NCBI RefSeq assembly: GCF_030053415.1
Contig: NZ_JASGBJ010000005.1
Location: forward strand, 1 to 64,000
Length of the DNA stretch: 64,000 nucleotides
Direction of reading: 5' to 3'
Source: Marinobacter sp. CHS3-4
Lineage (GTDB): Bacteria > Pseudomonadota > Gammaproteobacteria > Pseudomonadales > Oleiphilaceae
The notes under the pieces were generated by a model that saw only the letters and a program-made list of their open reading frames with translations, was not told the origin of the DNA and did not search any database. Numbering within the stretch: position 1 is the stretch's first letter; every line of letters starts with the position of its first letter. Made by a program: the position numbers and the translations under genes. Positions 54,662 to 63,652 of the stretch are shown here, one piece after another.

Positions 54662-55981
54662 ATGCGAGGCAAAGCAATCAAATCGATAGGAATCAGGCAC
54701 ATGAGTGGCCGGGTAGGCGCCTTGATGGCGCTGCTGACATTGTTCTCATTACCGATATCGGCGGCAACCGTTACCGGGCTCTATGCGGTGGATGTCCCGG
54801 TCGAAAGTTCCAGCCCGGACGACCTGGCGCAGGGGTATTCAGATGGCCTCAAACGGGTGATGGTGCGGGTATCTGGCACTCAGGATGTGCTGGCCCTTGA
54901 GGGTGTGTCAGAGCTGCTCGAAAACGCCGAATCATTGTTGCAGTCCTATCAGTACCTTCGTTCTGAAGAAAACGGCAACCAGTTGCAGATGGTGTTTGGA
55001 GCCGTTGGCGTCAATAAGGCCCTGGCCTCAATTGGAGCGCCGGTCTGGGGCGCAAACCGTCCGCTGACCCTGGCGTGGATAGCCGTTGAATCCGGCGGCA
55101 CTCGCCAGTTACTTCACCAGAGCGCAGACACAGGCGTTTCCGGGCCCTGGCTAAAAGCCTTCCGTAAAGCGGCAGAAGACCGCGGCCTTCCAGTAACACT
55201 GCCGCCAGAGGAGTACGCCGATCGAAGGGAGCTGATGTCGGATATCTGGGGGCAATTTACCTCCAACGTACGCACTGCCTCCGAAGACATGGCCTACGAT
55301 TTGATGTCGCTGGTTCGGGTAAGCCGCTCCACGGGCCAATGGCGTGCCGGCTGGGTGTTTGACGGAATGGGTCTTGATAGTGCCGAGCAATCGCTTACCG
55401 CTGCCACTCCGGAAGAGCTTGCGGCCGCCGTCGTGGGCCGTTGGGCCGACACCTTTGCAGAGCGCTATGCAGTGGAGAGCAGTGATGTGGGTGAGTCGCC
55501 TCAGGTGGATATTGTGCTTCACGGGATTCGTGAGCTGGAAGACTATGCAACGGCAAACCGGGTGCTGAAGAACCTGTCACCGGTTGTAAGCGCAAGCGCC
55601 ACGGCTACGCGGAATGGTCGGGTTACCATGAACATTACTTTCTCTGGCGAAATAGAGCAGTTAAAGCGCTATATTGCTCTTGATCCGCGTCTTGTGCCGC
55701 TTTCAAATGCCGAGGTATCCCAGTTGCCAGCGCAAGACACTGAAAGCAAGGCCGAGGTCGATACCGACACTGACACCGACACGGATACGCAACAGGCCAG
55801 AGGTCTTGTCTCGATGCCCGGGAAGGATGCGCAAACCTCTGCACCTTCGAACCCTTTCGTGACGTACGAATCGTTGTTTGTTGAACAAAATGACGCTGAA
55901 AAGGCCTTCGATTCCCTTTACCAGGTGCTTCACTACCGGTGGCAGCCGGCGTCCGTGATTGAGGGCGAAACCGGTGAGTAA
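54662..55981 (+). CDS. DUF2066 family secreted protein
   Basis: 439 residues. A signal peptide (about 15-37) is followed by the DUF2066 domain (TVTGLYAVDVPVESSSPDD). A five-fold hexanucleotide repeat encodes a Thr-Asp run in the C-terminal linker. The family is conserved next to purM and hda in gammaproteobacteria and has no known function. It is divergent from purM. Confidence 0.85.
   Translation: MRGKAIKSIGIRHMSGRVGALMALLTLFSLPISAATVTGLYAVDVPVESSSPDDLAQGYSDGLKRVMVRVSGTQDVLALEGVSELLENAESLLQSYQYLRSEENGNQLQMVFGAVGVNKALASIGAPVWGANRPLTLAWIAVESGGTRQLLHQSADTGVSGPWLKAFRKAAEDRGLPVTLPPEEYADRRELMSDIWGQFTSNVRTASEDMAYDLMSLVRVSRSTGQWRAGWVFDGMGLDSAEQSLTAATPEELAAAVVGRWADTFAERYAVESSDVGESPQVDIVLHGIRELEDYATANRVLKNLSPVVSASATATRNGRVTMNITFSGEIEQLKRYIALDPRLVPLSNAEVSQLPAQDTESKAEVDTDTDTDTDTQQARGLVSMPGKDAQTSAPSNPFVTYESLFVEQNDAEKAFDSLYQVLHYRWQPASVIEGETGE
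55760..55789 (+). repeat. Five tandem GAYACN hexamers within DUF2066 gene
   Basis: GATACC, GACACT, GACACC, GACACG and GATACG follow without a break and encode five Asp-Thr pairs. Because each unit is six bases, gain or loss would change linker length without breaking the frame. Confidence 0.8.
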
Positions 55982-56011
55982 CTCGGTAGGTTAGCGGCAG
56001 GGAGAAATCAT

Positions 56012-56569
56012 ATGGCCTGGAACTGGCGCTGGATACCAAATGCGCTGACGTTTTTGCGCATACTGCTGGTGCTGCCGTTCGCTGTTGCTCTATGGGCAAA
56101 GGATTACCGCGTCGCCCTGATTATCTTCTTCGTTGCCGCTACGACCGATGCGTTTGATGGTTTTCTGGCGCGGGAATTTGATTGGCGGACCCGTCTGGGC
56201 GCCATCGCAGACCCGTTGGCAGATAAAGCCCTGTTGATTGCCGCCTACCTGATGCTCACCCTGACCGGAGTGCTTCCTTACTGGCTTTTCTGGCTTGTGT
56301 TGGGCAGAGATCTTCTGATCGTGGGAGGTGGGTTAGCTTATCACTATGGAATTGGCCGCTTTGAAATGCAGCCGAGCCTGCCTGGTAAATGCAATACGCT
56401 GATTCAGATTCTGGTAGCGCTTGCCATCATTGTTTTGTTGGCCGGCTTGCCGATGCAGCCCTGGGTCATTGATGTCGGTGTTATTCTTGTCGCGTTTTCG
56501 ACCGTGCTTAGCGGTGCCCACTACGTGATCGTGTGGGGTATCAGGGCCTGGAGGGCCGGGCGGACATGA
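56012..56569 (+). CDS. CDP-alcohol phosphatidyltransferase family protein
   Basis: 185 residues with four to five membrane helices and the full catalytic motif DG-x2-AR-x8-G-x3-D-x3-D (DGFLAREFDWRTRLGAIADP, with the last Asp in LADK). It resembles PgsA-type enzymes that join CDP-diacylglycerol to glycerol-3-phosphate, but the true alcohol is uncertain. The stop overlaps the hda ATG by 4 bases (ATGA). Confidence 0.88.
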   Translation: MAWNWRWIPNALTFLRILLVLPFAVALWAKDYRVALIIFFVAATTDAFDGFLAREFDWRTRLGAIADPLADKALLIAAYLMLTLTGVLPYWLFWLVLGRDLLIVGGGLAYHYGIGRFEMQPSLPGKCNTLIQILVALAIIVLLAGLPMQPWVIDVGVILVAFSTVLSGAHYVIVWGIRAWRAGRT

Positions 56570-57264
56570 ATGAGGGCCAGTTGGCTTTGGGGATCAAGTT
56601 AAGGGACGACGCGCGCTTTGATAACTTTCATGGTGAACGTAACGCCGCAGCTGCCGGCCGACTCAGGGCGACGGTGGCTCCCAATTCCACCGCCCCTACA
56701 GTACTACTATGTGGGGACGAAGATACTGGTAAAAGCCACCTTTTACAGGCGGTTTGTCACGTGGCTGAACAGCAGCAGCGGTCTGCGATTTGCGTGAGCC
56801 TCGAGGAGTTTTTGCCATTTGGTCCGGAAGCGCTGGAAGGCATGGAAGCGCATTCACTGGTTTGCCTGGATGATCTTGATCAGGTTGCCGGGGCCGGGGA
56901 TTGGGAAGAGGCGGTGTTTCATCTGTATAATCGGGTTTCGGACCAGGGGGGGCAATTGGTGATCAGCCTGAGTGACCTGCCTTCGGAACTTCCATTTCTG
57001 TTACCCGACCTGCGTTCCAGATTGGGTCATGGGTTAGTGATACAGCTGGGAGTGAACCGCGATGATGATCGAGCGCGGATTTTGATAGCCCGGGCAGAAC
57101 AGCGAGGGCTGGGGATGAGTGATGAGGTGGCGGCCTTTATACTGAAGCGCGCACCCCGGAAACTCGTTGAACTTCTGTCAGTGCTGGATAAGCTGGATGA
57201 TAATTCGCTGAAGGCTCAGCGACGTTTGACCATTCCGTTTGTGAAGTCAGTGATGGATTGGTAA
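56566..57264 (+). CDS. hda: DnaA regulatory inactivator Hda
   Basis: 232 residues from the ATG at 56566. The N-terminal QLALGIKL is the clamp-binding motif. The AAA+ domain has the degenerate Walker A CGDEDTGKSHLLQ and VCLDDLDQVAGAGDWEEAVFHLYNR, typical of Hda. With the sliding clamp it stimulates DnaA-ATP hydrolysis to prevent over-initiation. It overlaps the phosphatidyltransferase gene. Confidence 0.94.
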   Translation: MNEGQLALGIKLRDDARFDNFHGERNAAAAGRLRATVAPNSTAPTVLLCGDEDTGKSHLLQAVCHVAEQQQRSAICVSLEEFLPFGPEALEGMEAHSLVCLDDLDQVAGAGDWEEAVFHLYNRVSDQGGQLVISLSDLPSELPFLLPDLRSRLGHGLVIQLGVNRDDDRARILIARAEQRGLGMSDEVAAFILKRAPRKLVELLSVLDKLDDNSLKAQRRLTIPFVKSVMDW

Positions 57265-57326
57265 GCCGCCCGCCGATCGGGGAATTGGAGAGTCGGGAAA
57301 TAAGAATCAACTGGAGGGAACAGACA

Positions 57327-58124
57327 ATGAGGCGAGTGGTATTCAATCAAAAAGGTGGCGTAGGTAAGTCCAGCATCACCTGTAACCTCGCGGCCATCAG
57401 TGCGGCTCGCGGCAAGCGAACTCTGGTTGTCGATCTGGATCCCCAGGGCAACTCCACTCAGTACCTGCTTGGCAAACCCGCTTCGGAGCTAAGAGACACT
57501 CTGGCTGATTATCTCGAACAGACCGTCGCTTTTACCGTCTTTAATCGCAGAGCGGACGAATTTGTTCATGCGACGCCTTTTGACAATCTGTTTGTCATGC
57601 CTTCCAGCCCGGAACTGGACTTTCTTGAGCGCAAGCTGGAAGCGAAGCACAAGATCTATAAGTTACGGGAGGCCCTTAAAAAACTCAGTGAATCTTTTGA
57701 TGCGATATACATCGACACTGCTCCGGCGCTGAACTTCTATACGCGGTCGGCGTTGATTGCAGCGCAACGGTGCCTGATTCCGTTTGATTGCGACGATTTT
57801 TCCCGTCAGGCCCTTTACAACATCCTGCACGAGATTCAGGAGTTACAGGAAGATCACAATGAGGAGCTGGTGGTTGAGGGTATCGTGGCAAACCAGTTCC
57901 AGCCACGTGCTAGCCTGCCGAAGCAGTTGGTTCGCGAATTGACTGACGAAGGTTTGCCAGTGTTGCCGGTTCGGTTGTCCAGTTCCGTCAAGATGAAGGA
58001 GTCCCACCAGAGCAAGAAACCGCTGATTCACATGGCTCCCCGACACCCGCTGACACAGCAATACGAGAATCTGTTTGGCATCTTGCACGGCGAGAAAGTT
58101 GAACTGGAACCATTGGCGGATTGA
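57327..58124 (+). CDS. ParA-family ATPase, orphan
   Basis: 265 residues from the ATG at 57327, with GGAGGG upstream. Deviant Walker A motif NQKGGVGKSS at the N-terminus, then VDLDPQGNSTQYL and YIDTAPALNFYTRSAL (Walker A' and B of ParA/MinD). No parB-like gene or parS-like repeats are nearby, so it is probably not the chromosome partition ATPase but a cell-positioning ATPase for some other cargo. It lies between hda and a YqcC-like gene; the order is conserved in related bacteria as I recall. Confidence 0.87.
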   Translation: MRRVVFNQKGGVGKSSITCNLAAISAARGKRTLVVDLDPQGNSTQYLLGKPASELRDTLADYLEQTVAFTVFNRRADEFVHATPFDNLFVMPSSPELDFLERKLEAKHKIYKLREALKKLSESFDAIYIDTAPALNFYTRSALIAAQRCLIPFDCDDFSRQALYNILHEIQELQEDHNEELVVEGIVANQFQPRASLPKQLVRELTDEGLPVLPVRLSSSVKMKESHQSKKPLIHMAPRHPLTQQYENLFGILHGEKVELEPLAD

Positions 58125-58150
58125 ATTCAACGGATCAAAAGGGGAGGGTC

Positions 58151-58489
58151 ATGGCCGGTTCATCCGACCACGTGTCCCGGGTAGCTGACCGACTGATTCA
58201 GATTGAGATTGAGCTCCGTCAGTTGGGGGCCTGGGAGAGTGAGGCGCCACCAGAGGAAGCGCTACAGAGCACACAGCCGTTTGGTGTTGATAAGCTGGAG
58301 TTCACTCAGTGGCTTCAGTTCGTTTTCATTCATCGCATGAAGGTTCTGATTGAACAGGGGCACCCCTTGCCTGAGGTTTCTGGCATGGCGCCCATGGCTG
58401 AAGAGCATTTCAGGACGCGTGAAGAGTCCGGGCAGAACCTGATTGACGAGCTTGCTGAAATGGACCGCCTGCTGTCGGGCGGCCCCTGA
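58151..58489 (+). CDS. YqcC family protein (DUF446)
   Basis: 112 residues from the ATG at 58151, with GGGAGG upstream. It is helical and has the YqcC signature QPFGVDKLEFTQWLQFVFIHRMK. Function unknown. It is 26 bases past parA and 4 bases before the convergent nadC end. Confidence 0.85.
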   Translation: MAGSSDHVSRVADRLIQIEIELRQLGAWESEAPPEEALQSTQPFGVDKLEFTQWLQFVFIHRMKVLIEQGHPLPEVSGMAPMAEEHFRTREESGQNLIDELAEMDRLLSGGP

Positions 58490-58493
58490 TGCC

Positions 58494-59336
58494 TCAGGGA
58501 TCCAGTCTCATGGACAGGTCGATGGCCCGAATGTCTTTGGTCAGGGCGCCCAGTGAGATGTAATCCACGCCGGTTTCAGCAACGGCCACCAGTGTGTTGG
58601 CGTTAATGCCGCCGGACGCTTCCAGCTTTGCGGTGCCTGCGGTTCGGTCAACGGCGTTCTTCATGTCCTGAAGAGAAAATTCATCGAGCATAATGATATC
58701 GGCACCTGCGGCCAGGGCCTGATCCAGTTCATCGGGATTTTCCGTCTCCACTTCAACCGGCTTCCCTGGCGCTATGCGCCTCGCTTCTGCGACGGCTGCG
58801 GCAATCGAACCGCAAGCTGCAATGTGGTTTTCTTTGATCAGAAATGCATCCCAAAGCCCGACCCTGTGGTTGTGACATCCGCCGCAGGTAACGGCGTATT
58901 TCTGCGCCAATCTCAAGCCGGGTATGGTTTTTCGGGTGTCGAGCAACTTTACCTGCGTATGGGCCACTCTGGCGGCATAGCTGTCACAAACGGTAGCAGT
59001 GCCAGACAGCGCCTGTAACCAGTTCAGTGCCGCACGCTCGCCTGTTAGCAGGCTGCGGGCATTGCCTTTGACGGTGAACAGAGTCTGATTCGCGTCCACA
59101 CGATCACCATCTTTAACGTGCCAATGAACGGTGATGCCCGGGTCAACCTGTCGAAACACTTCATCCACCCATTCACTGCCGGCAATCACTGCTGGTTCGC
59201 GAGTGATGACTCTGCCGCCACTTACCCGCTCTGAGGGTATAAGCATCGCTGTGATGTCACCACTGCCCACGTCTTCTTGAAGGCTCTGTTTTACGGACTG
59301 TATGCGGCTTTCTTTGAGTAGTTCTTGATCAATCAT
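58494..59336 (-). CDS. nadC: Nicotinate-nucleotide pyrophosphorylase (carboxylating)
   Basis: 280 residues. It makes nicotinate mononucleotide from quinolinate and PRPP in NAD synthesis. The motifs [22 protein letters not shown](V)[12 protein letters not shown] and [10 protein letters not shown] are complete. It is divergent from the DUF1631 gene with a 216-base gap; in many relatives its divergent partner is ampD, here moved away by one gene. Confidence 0.97.
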   Translation of the reverse strand: MIDQELLKESRIQSVKQSLQEDVGSGDITAMLIPSERVSGGRVITREPAVIAGSEWVDEVFRQVDPGITVHWHVKDGDRVDANQTLFTVKGNARSLLTGERAALNWLQALSGTATVCDSYAARVAHTQVKLLDTRKTIPGLRLAQKYAVTCGGCHNHRVGLWDAFLIKENHIAACGSIAAAVAEARRIAPGKPVEVETENPDELDQALAAGADIIMLDEFSLQDMKNAVDRTAGTAKLEASGGINANTLVAVAETGVDYISLGALTKDIRAIDLSMRLDP

Positions 59337-59441
59337 CGGGGTTCCAAAGACGCTGACATTGTTGAAAGGGGGCTTTGCTGGCCGGAGATTCTAATCTGCC
59401 AATCCGGTTTCACCAAACACGTCACCTTGAGGGTGCTAAAC

Positions 59442-59457
59442 TGTGACGGCGATCACT
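59442..59457. promoter_or_regulatory. CRP/Vfr-like palindrome
   Basis: TGTGA-N6-TCACT (59442-59457) matches 9 of 10 key positions of the CRP/Vfr palindrome (TGTGA-N6-TCACA). It is in the nadC/DUF1631 gap, 96 bases before the DUF1631 ATG and 105 bases from the nadC start, so it could affect either gene. Confidence 0.55.
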
Positions 59458-59552
59458 TAAACACAAAAGGTGACAAACTCTGACACAACCTGACGCGTTA
59501 GGGGCATAAGATTGTTGTAACACAATCTCCAGTCCGAAATCGGAGAAGCCGA

Positions 59553-61958
59553 ATGGCTCAAGACCGCAAAGTAGTAAACCTGAAAAATCAGAGCATTCCG
59601 CAGCGATTCAGCCTGCCATCTGCTCTGGTGCGTTTGCGTGACGTATCGGGTCAGTCGCTCAAGGCGGTCATGTCTGAATTCTTTGATCAGGCAGACGATG
59701 CGCTGTTCGAACTCGCGGATAAGGCAGGGACCAACCAGGATCAGACGGCCTACTTTGATGCCATGCGCGAGTTGCGCCTGCGTCGCAAGAGCATGACGGT
59801 TTCCGTGCTTCAATACGTCAGCAGCGCCTTCAACGAGATCGGCCAGTTCAAGCCGAAGGGAGGTTCCGGTTCGCTGGACGAAGTAGATCAGGATTCCTTG
59901 AGCCTGGTGGATCACTCACAACTTGAACAGCAGGTTGCTATCGACAACCTCGTGAACAAGCTACGCAATCAGAATCTTGAAGCCATTCGTCTGCTGAATG
60001 TTCGGGTTGCCCACCTGGTGCCGTCAATCACTCTGCAGGATAGTCAGATGCCTCTGAGTCCAGAGGTGATCTGTGGTGGCTTGTCCGAAGCGTGTGCGGA
60101 TCTGGATATTGATATCCGGGCGAAACTGGTTGTATTGAAACTGTTTGACCGTCTGCTGGGCGGTATCCTTGGAGATTTTTACAAGAACGCCAACAAAACG
60201 CTTATTGCTGAAGGCGTTATGCCCGATATGAAGCGCCCGCCAGTAGAGGGGCGAAACGCCAAGCCCTCATCAGGCGCAGGCGCCTCAGGGCCGAGCAATC
60301 AAGGCCAGAGTGCCGGGCCGACGGCAAGTCAGCAGCCGCACTCAGGAACTCAATCCGGCTCGCATCAGGCAGGTGGCGCGTCAGAAGTGCAGTCGACGTT
60401 CTCCGAGCTTAGCGCGCTTCTACACGGCGGACAGGGCGATAGCTATGCTGCGCCTGGTGCGAGTGGCGGCGGCAGTGCTGGCACTCTGGACACCGGTACA
60501 CTAATGTCGCGTCTAAATGGCATCCAGACCCAGGCGGCCCAGCAGAGCGAGGGCACTATCGCCACGTTGTCCTCCCAGTTGGCGCCGCTGTTTGTGAATG
60601 AGCAGGGCCAGCGAGTTACGGCGGGCCAGGTAGACAGCGATGTGATCAATCTGGTGTCGATGCTTTTTGATTTCATTCTTGAAGACCGTCAGCTGCACCC
60701 GACGATGAAAGCCATCATCAGCCGATTGCAAATTCCGGTCCTGAAAGTTGCACTTAGTGACAAGAATTTCTTTAACCGGGGTGGGCATCCGGTCCGCAAA
60801 CTGCTGAACGAACTGGCGATGGCGGCCATGGGCTGGACTGAGAAAAAGCCGGGCCAACGCGACCCTCTGCGTGACAAAATTGAGTCGGTTGTCGAGCGCG
60901 TTCTGTATGAATATGACAACAATGTTGAGTTATTCACCGAACTGCTGAATGACTTCGGCCATTTCATGGATCTGGATCGTCGTCGTCGCGAGTTGGTGGA
61001 ACAACGCCTGAAAGATGCAGAAGAGGGTCGGGCAAAACAGGAGCGAGCCACCGACGCTGCCAAGTCATTGATTGAGCAGGTTCGGAAAGGAAAAGACCTG
61101 CCCCAACCGATCGTCAAATTGCTCGACGAAGCTGTGATCAAATACCTGCAGTGGGTTGTGTTGCGTGAAGGCGAAGACAGCGATCGGTGGCACCGTGCAA
61201 GACAGCTCACTGAGAGCCTGGTTTGGAGTGTTGATCCGCAGCCTGTCACTGAAGACACGCGCAGTGAGCTTCTCAAGGCGATTCCGGGCATTGTCGATGG
61301 GTTACGTTCAGCACTGCATGAAATTTCCTGGGATCCGTTCGCCACGGATGCCGCGATTCGAGACCTGGAACTCGCCCACGTTGACGTATTCCAGCGTCTG
61401 GTCACCGCGCGGAAAGCACAGCCGGAAAGCGTCCCGGAGCCTGCGAAAGGTGAAGAATCAGAGCAGGCTGAACCGGCGGAAAAGGCAGAAGTTCAGGGTC
61501 CGACACCCTCGGTTCCAGAAAAATCCCAGCCTTCTGACGTCTCGGAAAAGGCGGATGAGAAGGTAAACGCGGAGTTTGAAACAGACAGAGCAGCGGAAGA
61601 TGTCGCCAAGTCTGAACCAGTCAGTGCGACCGAGACGGGAACCGCCGTTTCGCAATCCGCAGAAGACGAAGCAAGTGCGAAACTCTGGCTCGATAAAGCC
61701 GACAGTCTGCGGGTTGGATCCTGGATTGAGCTCAATCGTGAGGACTTAAAGTCCCGATGCAAGCTGGCGGCATTTATCAAGGCAACCGGCAAATACATTT
61801 TTGTGAACCGAAGTGGCGCCAAGGTTGCTGAATACCAGCGCGAAGATCTTGCCAGGGCACTTGAGCGGGACGAAATTTCGATGCTGGACGACGGCCTGAT
61901 TTTTGACCGCGCTCTGGAGTCCATCATCGACAACCTGCGCACCAGTCGAAAAGACTAA
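59553..61958 (+). CDS. DUF1631 family protein
   Basis: 801 residues, soluble. The N-terminal two-thirds is helical DUF1631 sequence. A Ser/Gly/Gln-rich low-complexity linker (about 230-290) and an acidic Glu/Ala/Pro-rich stretch (about 625-710) break it up. The last 85 residues (LRVGSWIELNRED to LESIIDNLR) look like the compact beta domain that ends this family and recalls PilZ, though I cannot prove c-di-GMP binding. Function unknown. A CRP-like site lies upstream. It sits between nadC and ampD, where relatives often have no gene. Confidence 0.85.
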   Translation: MAQDRKVVNLKNQSIPQRFSLPSALVRLRDVSGQSLKAVMSEFFDQADDALFELADKAGTNQDQTAYFDAMRELRLRRKSMTVSVLQYVSSAFNEIGQFKPKGGSGSLDEVDQDSLSLVDHSQLEQQVAIDNLVNKLRNQNLEAIRLLNVRVAHLVPSITLQDSQMPLSPEVICGGLSEACADLDIDIRAKLVVLKLFDRLLGGILGDFYKNANKTLIAEGVMPDMKRPPVEGRNAKPSSGAGASGPSNQGQSAGPTASQQPHSGTQSGSHQAGGASEVQSTFSELSALLHGGQGDSYAAPGASGGGSAGTLDTGTLMSRLNGIQTQAAQQSEGTIATLSSQLAPLFVNEQGQRVTAGQVDSDVINLVSMLFDFILEDRQLHPTMKAIISRLQIPVLKVALSDKNFFNRGGHPVRKLLNELAMAAMGWTEKKPGQRDPLRDKIESVVERVLYEYDNNVELFTELLNDFGHFMDLDRRRRELVEQRLKDAEEGRAKQERATDAAKSLIEQVRKGKDLPQPIVKLLDEAVIKYLQWVVLREGEDSDRWHRARQLTESLVWSVDPQPVTEDTRSELLKAIPGIVDGLRSALHEISWDPFATDAAIRDLELAHVDVFQRLVTARKAQPESVPEPAKGEESEQAEPAEKAEVQGPTPSVPEKSQPSDVSEKADEKVNAEFETDRAAEDVAKSEPVSATETGTAVSQSAEDEASAKLWLDKADSLRVGSWIELNREDLKSRCKLAAFIKATGKYIFVNRSGAKVAEYQREDLARALERDEISMLDDGLIFDRALESIIDNLRTSRKD

Positions 61959-62031
61959 CTCCGCGTCGTTACTCGCGCCAGGCGGGACTTTATGCTTCAA
62001 TCAGGTTCAAAACAGCCCTGATGGAATAACT

Positions 62032-62658
62032 TTGTCTGACCACAACATCCCAGCATCAATACCTGAATCCCAATCAGCTGGCGCCAGCGAATTGAGATCC
62101 ACTGGCCGCGTGCCATTCGCACGCTGGTGCGCGTCCCCCAACTTCAATCAGCGACCAGAGGGCCAGACACCCAGTTTATTGGTGGTCCACAACATCAGCC
62201 TGCCGCCTGGCGATTTCACCGGTGATTCGATAGAGCGCTTTTTTTGCAATGAGCTGGACGTATCCGCCGACCCTTTTTTTGCAGAGATCGCCGACCTGAA
62301 GGTGTCCTCCCATTTGCTGATCCGCAGAGACGGGTCTGTTATCCAGTTCGTCAATTTATGGGATCGGGCTTGGCATGCAGGCAGGTCAAGCTTCGAGGGC
62401 GAAGTGGAGTGCAATGACTTTTCCATTGGTATCGAACTTGAAGGCACTGACAATATTCCCTATACCGATGAACAGTACGACCAACTATCGGTGCTTACGC
62501 TGTTGATCAGGGCTGCGTGGCCAGAAATAACGTCGCGACGAATTACGGGCCACAGCGATATAGCGCCAGGGCGGAAGACCGATCCCGGACCCGCCTTTAA
62601 GTGGGCAAGATACCGGGCAACCATGAACAGATTGGATTCCCAGCGGAGCATCACCTGA
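62032..62658 (+). CDS. ampD: 1,6-anhydro-N-acetylmuramyl-L-alanine amidase AmpD
   Basis: 208 residues from the TTG at 62032; the open frame runs further left over the DUF1631 end, but no start there fits. The zinc His ligands are in LLVVHNISLPPGDF and GHSDIAPGRKTDPGPAF, with the Asp pair of AmpD. It cleaves anhydro-muropeptides in cell wall recycling and so keeps AmpR-type beta-lactamase control quiet. The stop overlaps ampE by 3 bases. Confidence 0.93.
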   Translation: MSDHNIPASIPESQSAGASELRSTGRVPFARWCASPNFNQRPEGQTPSLLVVHNISLPPGDFTGDSIERFFCNELDVSADPFFAEIADLKVSSHLLIRRDGSVIQFVNLWDRAWHAGRSSFEGEVECNDFSIGIELEGTDNIPYTDEQYDQLSVLTLLIRAAWPEITSRRITGHSDIAPGRKTDPGPAFKWARYRATMNRLDSQRSIT

Positions 62659-63545
62659 TGGAATTTCTGGTGTTTCTGGCGGCTTACATCCTGCGTCGAA
62701 AGTGTGATCAGGCCGGGTTGTTGCAGGGGGATGCGCTCTGGAGAAGCAGTTTCGCAAATGCCCACACGGTTCAGCCAGGCAAAGAGTCCCATCTGTTACG
62801 CGGTCTTCTGACAATTGCCATTCCGGCCGTTTTACTGGCTGCTGGCGAGTATCTTCTAAGAGAGGCAGGCTGGTCTCTGCTGGTGCATCCGCTGGGCTTC
62901 GTCCTGCTATTGGTACTGATGGGCGCGCCAGGACTTACTCCGATGCTCGAGAGCTACACCGAGGCCTGGCGTCGGGGAGATATGCAGGCTGCCTGGATCA
63001 GGGTGAGGGATTTTCTGCCGGTCGATGAACGAGGCGCGGCATCGTCCCCGGAACAGATGCACCGAAGCCTGTCGAAACGACTGATCGCGCAGATATTCGA
63101 GCGCTATTTTGTCATAGCGTTCTGGTATGTCATCGGTGGTCTTGCCGGAGCTTTCGTTTCGAGGGCTCTGATTGCGCTTCGGGATCATTGGCCACACGCC
63201 GCTGCCAGGCCGGGTTTTGGTCGCCTGGCCAATGCCCTGAATTTTCTTCCCGCCAGGCTGCTGGGGCTGACGTTCGGTATCGCAGGAGATCTTTCCGGGT
63301 GGCTAAAACAGGGTCAGTCGTCTTTACTGAATGCCAGCAGGCCCAACAGTGATGCTCTCTTGGCGTCGGCCAGCAGCGCCCTGAGTGGTTATGAGCTGGA
63401 ACCTGAGCGTTTTTCACAACTGCATCCGGATAATTGGCCGGACTTTGCCCACAGCAGCGTTGCAGCTATTCGAGGGTTGCTCAATCGCAGTATGCTGGTC
63501 TGGATATGTTTGCTGGCCTTATTGGTGATTGCGGGGGTAATCTAG
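62658..63545 (+). CDS. ampE: Membrane protein AmpE
   Basis: 295 residues from the ATG at 62658, sharing the ampD stop (TGATG). It has about four membrane segments: two near residues 55-100, one near 157-180, and one at the C-terminus. The start MEFLVFLAAYILRRKCD and the GLAGAFVSRALIAL region fit AmpE, a regulatory membrane protein encoded with ampD. It is thought to act in signalling of wall turnover. Confidence 0.9.
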   Translation: MEFLVFLAAYILRRKCDQAGLLQGDALWRSSFANAHTVQPGKESHLLRGLLTIAIPAVLLAAGEYLLREAGWSLLVHPLGFVLLLVLMGAPGLTPMLESYTEAWRRGDMQAAWIRVRDFLPVDERGAASSPEQMHRSLSKRLIAQIFERYFVIAFWYVIGGLAGAFVSRALIALRDHWPHAAARPGFGRLANALNFLPARLLGLTFGIAGDLSGWLKQGQSSLLNASRPNSDALLASASSALSGYELEPERFSQLHPDNWPDFAHSSVAAIRGLLNRSMLVWICLLALLVIAGVI

Positions 63546-63587
63546 CCCACATAACAACAAAATTTACATTTTAAAGCGAAAAAAATC

Positions 63588-63614
63588 TCAACTTTGTAGT
63601 AAGTTAGCCGACAA
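63588..63614 (+). promoter_or_regulatory. Sigma-28 (FliA) promoter of the chemoreceptor gene
   Basis: TCAACTTT (63588-63595), an 11-base spacer and GCCGACAA (63607-63614) match the FliA consensus TAAAGTTT-N11-GCCGATAA at 13 of 16 positions with exact spacing. It lies 38 bases before the start of a methyl-accepting chemotaxis protein, a normal FliA target, so it ties this gene to the flagellar regulon. Confidence 0.75.
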
Positions 63615-63652
63615 AGTTATTAACGAGAATAAAAAGATCTTTGGGGGTGTAC

